Assembly: GCF_016744255.1 (NCBI RefSeq)
Contig: NZ_JADGES010000002.1
Location: 54,047 to 118,046, forward strand
DNA from: Maribacter sp.
GTDB taxonomy: Bacteria; Bacteroidota; Bacteroidia; Flavobacteriales; Flavobacteriaceae
DNA length: 64,000 nt
Direction: 5' to 3'
The notes beneath the pieces were generated by a model. It saw only the letters and a list, made by a program, of their open reading frames with translations. It did no database searches and had not been told where the DNA came from. Below, piece by piece: positions 37,556 to 46,300 of the stretch; position 1 is the stretch's first letter, and each line of letters begins with the position of its first letter. The position numbers and the translations under genes are program-made.

Positions 37556-38365
37556 CTACATTTTAAATTTTGGAATAGACTGTAAATCTATTTGTGCAAC
37601 AAATGCTGAAAAACCAAGTTTTAGACTCTCTTGTAGAATCTTTTTTTTCATTTTAGCTGTTTCTGCATATTCAATAACATAAATTGGCCTTGTGGTTTTT
37701 TTTCTTGCCAATTTTAAGCTTTTAACCATTTCTTTTTTAGTATTTACATCTCGTAAGGCATACTCTTTCTTCTTAAAATCATAGGCACTTATAACAGACT
37801 CTACAACAATAGCATCTGTAATCTTCTTAAGTTCATTAGTTATAAAAAGACCTGCATTCTGAACCAAATAAAGCTCTTCATTATCCTTTTTAATTTTATT
37901 TAAAAATGTAATAAATTCATCCTTTTGATCGTGTAATTTTCCCCATTTAGATACATTATCTAGGTTATCTAAAAACAATCCTTGGATTCCTTTTTGTTTT
38001 ATTCTACTAATTACTTTTAGTAAAATCTCTTGGGCTTTTTTGTCTTTAATATTTATAAAATGACTATTCCAAATATCATTTTTTCCTAAAGTAAAAGGCT
38101 CTATATGTCTATAAAAAGAAACGTATTCGTTAGCTTCTGATAAACTTATATAAGCGACTACTTTTTTATTATTCTTGTTAAAAATTTCTATTTCAGAAGA
38201 AGTATAATGTTCCGATTCTATAACAACTAATTCATACCCCTTTATTAATTCTGGATCTACTTTACCATAACAAACAAAGAGCTTGTCTACCAAGGTGTCC
38301 TTAGGCTGTAATTGAGATATACCTAGAAATGGCAATAAAAGGTATATTATATTAATAGGCCGCAT
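37556..38365 (-). CDS. PelA hydrolase-like GH114/GH166-type protein
   Basis: 269 residues with a short signal peptide (MRPINIIYLLLPFLGISQ) and one alpha-galactosaminidase-like TIM barrel. The family blocks are ELVVIESEHYTSSE, VVAYISLSEANEY, QGLFLDNLDNVSKW (catalytic-type Asp) and VVESVISAYDF (Glu), with LVQNAGLF between. In Pseudomonas this domain is the N-terminal half of PelA and cuts the galactosamine-rich Pel polymer; here it is a separate protein, with the deacetylase half encoded two genes on. It overlaps pelG by 14 bp. Periplasmic. Confidence 0.8.
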   Translation of the reverse strand: MRPINIIYLLLPFLGISQLQPKDTLVDKLFVCYGKVDPELIKGYELVVIESEHYTSSEIEIFNKNNKKVVAYISLSEANEYVSFYRHIEPFTLGKNDIWNSHFINIKDKKAQEILLKVISRIKQKGIQGLFLDNLDNVSKWGKLHDQKDEFITFLNKIKKDNEELYLVQNAGLFITNELKKITDAIVVESVISAYDFKKKEYALRDVNTKKEMVKSLKLARKKTTRPIYVIEYAETAKMKKKILQESLKLGFSAFVAQIDLQSIPKFKM

Positions 38366-39959
38366 AATAATGGTAATCTAGTTTTTTAAAGAAAATAATA
38401 ATTTCTCTTAAAGTTAAAATCATAAACAATCCTGCTCCTACCAACATACCAACAACGCTATACTCATAGCTTATTGTTCTAGATAAGATAAAACCTACAA
38501 CCAAATTAACTAAGCAAGCAATTATTATAGAACGTAATGGTCCTTTTGGGCTATCTAATGTGAACAAATACAAAGAATTAAGCATTCCCCATGTAAGTAA
38601 CAAATAACCAATACCACCAAGAACACAAACCTTGATACTTATAAAGTCTAGAGTTTCTCCAAAATTAGCTTCATAACCCCAAGGTTGGGTAATTAATAAA
38701 TAGATAAATGTGGTAGTTACTAATGCTGTAAGGATGAGCAATGAGATATGTCCTAGATACATTCTAAAAAGACTTTTATTAAAAACCTTCTTATTAATCA
38801 ATAATGTATTTCGTTGTTTTATATCTAGAAACTTGCTAAAAGATGCAATAGCATACTCTAATACTCCTGCTAGCATAAAAAATATGAGAATTGCAATATC
38901 CATCCCTATTTCATAATCTTTCTCATATAAAAATATAAACTGATGTGTTAAATCTATATCAGCAGACCAAGCTAAAAATCTATCCATAAAAATAAAAACA
39001 TATATAAGGGTACCGTAAAAGAAATACCTATAGTTTTTATAAATAACCATTAACTTCTTTGGTCTCAAATTTTCTGCAGTATAAAAGCCCTTTTTTCTAT
39101 TAAAAAAGAATTCTAAAAATAGTTTAGAAACTATAATAGCCACTCCAATGCCTGCCCAATGTGTAACATAAGTATTTGTGTTAGTATATAATTTAAGGAA
39201 CAACGCAATCGCTGTAGCAAGGAGTATTGCTAATGAAATAACCCAGCGCTGTCTTATGGTATGAAAAGGTGCCGACACTAAGAGTAGCAACCCTATTAAA
39301 AAAGCATACACACATGTAATTAGTATAAAAGAAAAAGGGTATAGATTAAACAGGAAATTTACGGCAGCAATACTTAAAAATGTTAATAGTAAACCCTTAA
39401 TTCCGGATTTAATTAACTTATTGACTACCATTTTGGCTTTCTTAAACTCTTGGTGGTGCCAATAAAAGGATGCTTGCCTCCCTAATACCTGAACATACCC
39501 TCCGGAAACAATTAAACCAATTATAACTCCAAAAACTACAGATGTAGATTGTACAATATTGAATCCTATAAAAGCCCATAAAGAATATCCAAAAACAATT
39601 ATAGATGCTATTTGTAAAAAAATAGGGAGTAGATGAAATATCCCTAAAGGATAAAACTGCACTAACAGCTTTGTTTTCATCCATAAATAGCTAGATACTG
39701 GAACTAGCGCATTTTTTTTCTTTGCCTTTCTTAATTCACTTTCGTTTTTTAATGTGTCTGTGTTTCTTCCTTTTAAATCTTTAAATACGTGCTTGGCCAA
39801 ATCGGAAAGGGAAACAAACCCGTAATCTTCAAAAACGTCTTTATCTCTAATCCCGAAAGATTCTAATGTCGCCAAAACGACCATTACACTAACTGGATTA
39901 CCAATTTTATGGATTACCAATTCTGTTATACTTTCAATATTTTCTTGAATATTTTTCAT
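38352..39959 (-). CDS. pelG: PelG-like polysaccharide flippase
   Basis: 535 residues. Twelve or so TM helices from about residue 105 and the C-terminal ending LDYHYYAAY match PelG, the MOP-superfamily transporter of the Pel system; TWGMLNSLYLFTLDSPKGPLRSIIIACLVNLVVGFILSRTISYEYSVVGMLVGAG is the conserved late region. The first ~100 residues are a soluble helical extension (ESITELVIHKIGNPVSVMVVLATLESFGIRDKDVFEDYGFVSLSDLA) that, as far as I recall, P. aeruginosa PelG (about 456 residues) lacks. It would move or conduct the polymer across the inner membrane. It starts 35 bp after pelF and overlaps the next gene by 14 bp. Confidence 0.85.
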   Translation of the reverse strand: MKNIQENIESITELVIHKIGNPVSVMVVLATLESFGIRDKDVFEDYGFVSLSDLAKHVFKDLKGRNTDTLKNESELRKAKKKNALVPVSSYLWMKTKLLVQFYPLGIFHLLPIFLQIASIIVFGYSLWAFIGFNIVQSTSVVFGVIIGLIVSGGYVQVLGRQASFYWHHQEFKKAKMVVNKLIKSGIKGLLLTFLSIAAVNFLFNLYPFSFILITCVYAFLIGLLLLVSAPFHTIRQRWVISLAILLATAIALFLKLYTNTNTYVTHWAGIGVAIIVSKLFLEFFFNRKKGFYTAENLRPKKLMVIYKNYRYFFYGTLIYVFIFMDRFLAWSADIDLTHQFIFLYEKDYEIGMDIAILIFFMLAGVLEYAIASFSKFLDIKQRNTLLINKKVFNKSLFRMYLGHISLLILTALVTTTFIYLLITQPWGYEANFGETLDFISIKVCVLGGIGYLLLTWGMLNSLYLFTLDSPKGPLRSIIIACLVNLVVGFILSRTISYEYSVVGMLVGAGLFMILTLREIIIFFKKLDYHYYAAY

Positions 39960-39994
39960 GTAATGAGAGGACAGCCTTCGCTTCCGTACGGATA

Positions 39995-41512
39995 CTAAAT
40001 TGTTTGATTTTCTATTAAACTCGTAGTTTTAACACTTAAATTTTGGTATGTTTTTTCAAAAGAATTTATAAAGGTTTCTATAGTAAAATTTTCTAATACT
40101 TTCTGGCGGGCATTCTCACCCATCCCTTTTCTTAGTTTTTCATTATGCAAAAGTTTTATCACATTTTGTGCTATTTCTTTATGGTCTTTAGGTTTGCAAA
40201 CTAAACCACAGGTATCATCTATTGCTTCTGTAACCCCTCCTACATCTGTAGCAACTACAGGTATTCCGGAGCTCATAGATTCTATTACGGTAAAAGGGAA
40301 TCCTTCTGAAATAGAGGTTAGTATAGATATATCTCCTTCGGAATAAATTAACTCTGGCTTATTATGAAATCCTTTTAAAAAGAAATTATTTTCTAGCTTT
40401 AATTCTTTTATTAATTCTTCACATTCTATCGTGTATTCTGGTACTGCATCTTTGTTACCATATATTAAATACTGCACATTGGGTATTGTTTTTACCACTT
40501 CATTGCAAGATTTAATCATGGTTAAAATATCTTTTAAATCGAAAATTCTTGCAGCTGCAACAACAGTTGGAATATTTTTTAAGTGTTCTGGTTTTGGTCT
40601 TGGAATAAATACGTTTTCATCCACTCCATTATAAATAACTTCTATTTTTGATAGTTCTGCTCCATAAAATTTTTCCCACGACATATTGAATTTACTAACC
40701 GTGCTAATTTTTGACGCATGCGAATAAACCAATTTTGTAATACATTCTGAAAAATTAATAAGCATTTTTTTTAAGAAATAAGAATAGTCGGCAGCGCTAA
40801 TAGCAATTAAACGTTCTCTGATAAAAACACCATGTTCTGTTACTAAAATTGGCGTATTGTATTTATATTTTAATACTAAAGCAGGAATAACCGCTATTCC
40901 AGAAATTGTAATATGAGAAATATCCATTTTAGGAACCTCTATGGCCATTGGAATAAGAAAACGATAAATCCAACGCATAGCTGTCGTCATATCTTCCAAG
41001 GATATTACATTTAACTCTTCTGGGGGCAATACTTGCGACACAACGTCACAGAAAGTATACCAGACTGCTTCGCTGGTCATTGTAGTTTTATAATCATATT
41101 TCTGAAAAAAACGCCACATTTTATAGAAACTGGCATTTACATTTTCTAAAGATTGATTTTCAGAATATATTTCTTCGATAAATGATTTAAAATTTGGAAC
41201 AAAAGAGCTTGTAATAATATCGTCTGATGTAAACTCTCTTGCCTTGAGTATTGCAGAGTATTTTATATTATAATCTACACAATCAAAAGGTTCTTCTGGA
41301 GACCACATTGGAACCTGTATGATATTTTTTACATTTTTACTTAGTGGGTATTTAGGGGTTACTTCTACGCCTGCGTTAATAGAATATAATGTAAAATCAA
41401 TACCCCTTGTCTTAGTGCACAAATCATGAGCCCATGTAGAAACTCCTCCTCCGCTATAAGGGTATGTGCCTTCCGTAATAAGAAGCACATTAATATTATT
41501 GGTTAGTGTCAT
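39995..41512 (-). CDS. pelF: PelF-like GT4 family glycosyltransferase
   Basis: 505 residues, close to P. aeruginosa PelF. LLITEGTYPYSGGGVSTWAHDL at the N terminus is the PelF signature. The Rossmann-like C-terminal half shows VYSHASKISTVSKFN, ARIFDLKDILTMI and the retaining-GT4 E-x7-E motif in SEGFPFTVIESMSSGIPVVATDVGG. PelF is a cytosolic polymerising glycosyltransferase using a UDP-amino-sugar. It has no signal peptide or TM helix. The PelG gene follows 35 bp downstream, and the GH114-like lipoprotein gene is 138 bp upstream. Confidence 0.88.
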   Translation of the reverse strand: MTLTNNINVLLITEGTYPYSGGGVSTWAHDLCTKTRGIDFTLYSINAGVEVTPKYPLSKNVKNIIQVPMWSPEEPFDCVDYNIKYSAILKAREFTSDDIITSSFVPNFKSFIEEIYSENQSLENVNASFYKMWRFFQKYDYKTTMTSEAVWYTFCDVVSQVLPPEELNVISLEDMTTAMRWIYRFLIPMAIEVPKMDISHITISGIAVIPALVLKYKYNTPILVTEHGVFIRERLIAISAADYSYFLKKMLINFSECITKLVYSHASKISTVSKFNMSWEKFYGAELSKIEVIYNGVDENVFIPRPKPEHLKNIPTVVAAARIFDLKDILTMIKSCNEVVKTIPNVQYLIYGNKDAVPEYTIECEELIKELKLENNFFLKGFHNKPELIYSEGDISILTSISEGFPFTVIESMSSGIPVVATDVGGVTEAIDDTCGLVCKPKDHKEIAQNVIKLLHNEKLRKGMGENARQKVLENFTIETFINSFEKTYQNLSVKTTSLIENQTI

Positions 41513-41650
41513 GTTGTTTTTTTCCTCTTACTATTTTTGGCAAAACAAAGCCAAAGAAAATATATAAAACTGATATGCCAGTTTATTTTGGCTAAAGCAT
41601 GGGAATTAATCTACAAAAGGCATATACATTACCCTTATCGATAAAACACT

Positions 41651-42670
41651 CTATTCATCATAGTTCTCAAAATACTCAAAGGCGTCTATAATATCTAGAT
41701 AAACACCATCAAACCCCGTAGAAAGAATCTTATCTAGGTAAGCGTCTTCACTTCCATAAATAACATTTTGCCAGTCTTTTTCCCAATAGCGAACTTTATA
41801 ATTTCCTTCCCAATTTTTATTCTCTTTATCTAACCAAACTGGGGCATTAGTCTTCCAATCACTATTCCAATAATATCTATAGTCCTCTGCTTCGCCTATA
41901 GACATGTAGCACATAACCAATCTTTGCCCTCCATCGGGTTTGGTTTTTAGCTCTTCAATAGAAAGTCTTGAAAATGGCGTTCCATCATTAAAAAACATAT
42001 CTAAAAAAACCACATCGTAATTAGAATTTCCTATTTCGGTTAATAAGTCATTTTTAGTATCATAATCTTCGTAATTAAGAATAAATAAAAAATTCTCTGC
42101 ATCACTCAGTGAAGACACATCCCGACTACTCAATTTATTAAAAGTTGTAGGCGTTGGGGGTATTAATGTTAAATCTCTTTCTGTTGCTACAAAAGGTGTA
42201 AAATTTAGGGCATAATTTTGCTCATAGGAATTCGTTATTTTTTTGCTTGAGGAGCAGTAATCAATCACAAAAATAGAATTATTATAATTTTGAGACACTT
42301 GCAATAAGCTTACATTATAATCTGTTACCTCCTGTGTTGTTGCTACATTATCTTTTTTATAGCCATAAAACAAGTTTTCTTGTCCATTCCCATCTATAGC
42401 CTCCAAGTAACTTTCACTTGGAGCTCCATCTGCTGTACCTGTTTCTGTTACTAATTCAATTCCGTTTTGGGGTATTATAGAAAAATCTGGATTTACTCCT
42501 TTAGCGTGTTTACTTAAACCAATTACAAAAGAGCGCATATCTTCTCTAAAGTCTCTACTCTCTAGCCGAGGAATAGCATTTTGTTCTAAATCCGTTGTGC
42601 TTGTGCCTTTATTATTCTCACAACCAGTATTCAAAAAAAATAAAAACAAAAATAACTTTATAAAACCCAT
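41651..42670 (-). CDS. GH114-like lipoprotein at the head of the Pel-like locus
   Basis: The lipobox LNTGC is at residues 13-17, then ~60 residues of low complexity, then a TIM-barrel of the endo-alpha-1,4-polygalactosaminidase (GH114/TM1410) kind: LLQVSQNYNNSIFVIDYCSSS, YDVVFLDMFFND, VMCYMSIGEAEDYRYYWNSDW, PVWLDKENKNWEGNYKVRYWE, GFDGVYLDIIDAFEYFE. This second GH114 protein differs from the one two genes on and carries a lipid anchor, so it may act at the outer membrane on the exported polymer. First gene of the locus. Confidence 0.8.
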   Translation of the reverse strand: MGFIKLFLFLFFLNTGCENNKGTSTTDLEQNAIPRLESRDFREDMRSFVIGLSKHAKGVNPDFSIIPQNGIELVTETGTADGAPSESYLEAIDGNGQENLFYGYKKDNVATTQEVTDYNVSLLQVSQNYNNSIFVIDYCSSSKKITNSYEQNYALNFTPFVATERDLTLIPPTPTTFNKLSSRDVSSLSDAENFLFILNYEDYDTKNDLLTEIGNSNYDVVFLDMFFNDGTPFSRLSIEELKTKPDGGQRLVMCYMSIGEAEDYRYYWNSDWKTNAPVWLDKENKNWEGNYKVRYWEKDWQNVIYGSEDAYLDKILSTGFDGVYLDIIDAFEYFENYDE

Positions 42671-42695
42671 CTTATTTATAGTTTATAAACTGCAA

Positions 42696-42703
42696 CAAAT
42701 ATA
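42696..42703 (-). promoter_or_regulatory. Candidate -7 element of the Pel-like operon
   Basis: On the minus strand TATATTTG matches TAnnTTTG, 26 bp before the GH114-like lipoprotein start. No clear TTTG is visible at the right distance upstream, so only the -7 part is supported. Confidence 0.45.
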
Positions 42704-42829
42704 GCGCATATTTATAGTAGAAGTATATGGCGCTTACATAAAACACCACCTGCAAGTTGCAGATAATACACAACGTTATGTTAATTTTCTCTTACAACTC
42801 TAAAAAATTCTATCTTTACTCTATATTAT

Positions 42830-43231
42830 ATGATAAAACTAGTTTCTATAGTAACTTCTTTACTCATTTTAATTCAGAGTTTTCAATTTAGTTTTGTTGA
42901 GCTAATGGAAATGGACGAATTAATAGAGCACGCCGAGTTTCATGCAAATGAATATGGGGATAATTTTCTAGTGTTTTTATCTAAACATTATGGGGAGCTA
43001 AAAGCGGAACACGATAAAACCAGTCACGGAGAAAAAAAAGAACACGAAGAATTACCTTTTCAACATGCGGCACATGCCCCTTCATTATCTGTTTTTGTAA
43101 TTACGTATAGTAGTAACTATAACACTCCCTCTTTTTTAGAACAAGAATACAAAACCACAAACTACCATTATATAGATTCTCATTCTATATATAAAAAAGA
43201 GGGTCTCTTACAACCTCCCAGACAGGCATAA
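42830..43231 (+). CDS. Small His-rich exported protein of the metal-efflux operon, 133 aa
   Basis: An N-terminal hydrophobic segment (IVTSLLILIQSFQFSF) is probably a signal peptide or anchor. Histidine and acidic residues are dense in the middle (EHAEFHANEYGD, SKHYGELKAEHDKTSHGEKKEHEELPFQHAAHAPS), as in metal-buffering loops. I recall short proteins of this kind just before CzcA-type pumps in Bacteroidota; no function is assigned. It lies 69 bp before the pump gene and is probably in the same operon. Confidence 0.65.
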   Translation: MIKLVSIVTSLLILIQSFQFSFVELMEMDELIEHAEFHANEYGDNFLVFLSKHYGELKAEHDKTSHGEKKEHEELPFQHAAHAPSLSVFVITYSSNYNTPSFLEQEYKTTNYHYIDSHSIYKKEGLLQPPRQA

Positions 43232-43300
43232 CATAATCTTTTTTTTAATTGCACAACCCTTCTTTAGGGCGTGTATTGTCTCATGATTATTTTATGAATT

Positions 43301-46300
43301 ATGCTTTCACACATTATTAGTTTTAGCCTTAAGAATAAGCTTATTATTCTGTTATTTACGGTTTTTGTAATAAGTTTTGGTTTCTATTCCTTAACCCAAA
43401 TCTCTATTGGTGCGGTACCCGATGTTACCAATAATCAGGTACAGGTAATAACCACTTCCCGAAACTTATCTACCCAAGATATGGAACAGTTTATTACATA
43501 TCCTGTAGAATTAGAAATGGCCAATTTACCAGGCGTAGAAGAAATACGTTCTATATCTAAATTTGGCCTTTCTGTCGTTACTGTTGTCTTTAAAGATAAT
43601 ATGGGCACTTTTTTACCTAGACAGCTTCTTGCGGAAAAAATAAAATCGGCTTCCGAAAAAATCCCGGAAGGGTTTGGAACTCCAGAAATGGGCCCTATAA
43701 CTACAGGCTTAGGAGAAATATACCAATATATTTTAGATGTTAAACCCGGTTATGAAGATAAATATGATGCTTCCGATTTAAGAACCATACAAGATTGGGT
43801 TGTTAAAAGGCAGCTTTCTGGAATCCCTGGTGTTGTTGAAGTAAATACTTGGGGTGGTTTTCTAAAACAATACGAAGTAGCAATTAATACGCAGAAACTA
43901 AATGCTATGGGTATTACAACGCAAAATATTTTTACAGCACTAGAAACTAATAATAGTATTGCAGGAGGTGGTTATATTGAAAAAACAAATCAAGCCTATT
44001 TTATACGAGCTGAAGGTTTAATTACCAATTTAGAGGATATAAAAAACATAGTTATTACATCTAAAAATGGACTTCCAGTTTACGTTAAAGACGTTGCCAC
44101 CGTAGGTTTTGGAAGTGCCAATCGTTTTGGAGCTATTACAGGAAATGGAGAAGGAGAAAAAGTTCTTGGCCAAGTAATGATGCTTAAAGATGCAAACTCC
44201 AAAAAAGTGATTGATGCTGTAAAAGAAAGAGTAGAATCTATTTCTAGTTCTTTACCAGAAGGTGTTTACATCAATGCTTTCTTAGACAGAAGCGAACTTA
44301 TTGCAAAAACAACCTTTACCGTAACCGAAAACCTAATTCTTGGTTGTCTCATCGTAATTTTTGTGGTAGTTCTTTTATTAGGGAACTTACGTTCTGGTTT
44401 GGTTGTAGCATCTGTTATTCCATTATGTTTACTTTTTGCTTTATCCTTAATGTACATCTTTGGAGTCGATGCCAATTTAATGAGTTTAGGCGCTATAGAT
44501 TTTGGAATAATCATAGATGGCGCAGTAATAATAGTAGAATTTATTGCCTTCCAAATAACCTCCAAAAAAGAAGAATTAGAACTATTATCTAAGGATAATC
44601 TACAAAAGGTTAAAGATGAAATCACCTTAAACAGCTCCTCCAAGATGATGAATTCTGCCATTTTCGGACAGCTTATCATTTTAATAGTCTTTATTCCTAT
44701 ACTTTCTCTAACTGGTGTGGAAGGGAAAATGTTTAAACCAATGGCATTAACCTTTAGTTTTGCTTTAATCGGCGCCATGATTTTCTGTTTTACCTACGTT
44801 CCTGTTGCTGCTTCCATCTTCTTAAAACCAACAAATATCAATTCTAAAAATCCTTCTATTAGGCTAATGAATTGGGTTTATAAAATATACGCCCCAATAA
44901 TTGACTGGGCATTAAATAAGAAAAAAACTGTTTTAGGTATTGCTTCTGCACTATTAGTTATGACTATTATTCTTTTTTCATCCATGGGCGGAGAATTTGT
45001 TCCTACTCTAGATGAAGGCGATTTTGTAATTCAGCCTGTTCTTAAAACAGGAACCTCTCTAAGCAAGACTGTAGAAACCACAACCCAAATAGAAAAAATA
45101 CTATTAAATAATTTTCCTGAAGTAAAACAAGTGGTCTCTAGAATAGGCGCTGCTGAAGTTCCTACGGATCCCATGTCTATGGAAGAAAGTGATGTAATCA
45201 TAACACTTAAACCTAAAAAAGAGTGGACCTCAGCTAGCTCCAAAGATGAGTTAGCAAATAAATTTAAAGAAGCACTGGCAATCCTTCCTGGTATGGAAGT
45301 AGAATTTACGCAACCTATAGAAATGCGGTTCAATGAACTTATAACAGGTGTTAGAGCAGATATTGCTATTAAAATCTTTGGAGAAGATTTAAATGTTCTT
45401 AGCCAAAAAGGAAATGAGCTTAAATCTTTAATAGAAAATGTAGAAGGCGCAGCAGATATCTCCGTAGAAAAAATTATTGGCCTTCCACAAATGAAGGTAA
45501 AATATGATCGGGCTAAAATTGCTCGTTACGGATTAAATATAAAAGATCTAAACGAAATGGTATCCATGGGTTTTGCTGGTCGTATAGTTGGTAATGTCTA
45601 TGAAGGAGAGAAAAGGTTTGATCTTGTAGTTCGTCTAGAAAAACAAAATAGAAAAAGCATTACTAATCTTAAAAACCTCTATGTTGATCTTCCTAATGGG
45701 GGTAAAACCCCCTTAAATGAGTTGGCAAGTATCACCTACGAAAAAGGCGCTGCCAAAATCTCTAGGGATGATACACGAAGAAGAATAGTAGTAGGTATAA
45801 ATGTTAGAGATAGAGACTTGCAATCCGTTGTCGACGATGTGCAACTTATTGTAAAAGAAAAAATTAAACTCCCTGTAGGATACAACATAACCTATGGTGG
45901 CCAATTCCAAAATTTACAAAGTGCAACTTCCAGATTACTATTAGCCGTTCCGGTAGCATTAATCTTAATTTTTGTGCTTCTATATTTTGCATTTAAATCT
46001 GCAAAAGAAGCTTTAATCATCTATTCTGCCATTCCCCTTTCAGCTGTTGGCGGTGTACTCCTACTTTGGATAAGAGATTTACCTTTTAGTATATCGGCAG
46101 GTGTAGGTTTTATAGCTCTATTTGGTATTGCTGTATTAAACGGAATAGTATTAATTGAACATTTTAAAGAACTAAAAAAGCAAAAATTCGAAAGCATGGA
46201 GGCATTAGTAAAACAAGGTACAAAAGACAGATTAAGGGCTGTTTTATTAACTGCCCTAGCAGCAGCATTCGGGTTTCTACCGATGGCCATCTCTACCAAT

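Noticed and set aside
44266-44778. 170-aa open frame on the minus strand
   Set aside because: Antisense shadow of the CzcA-type pump, with no recognisable motif.
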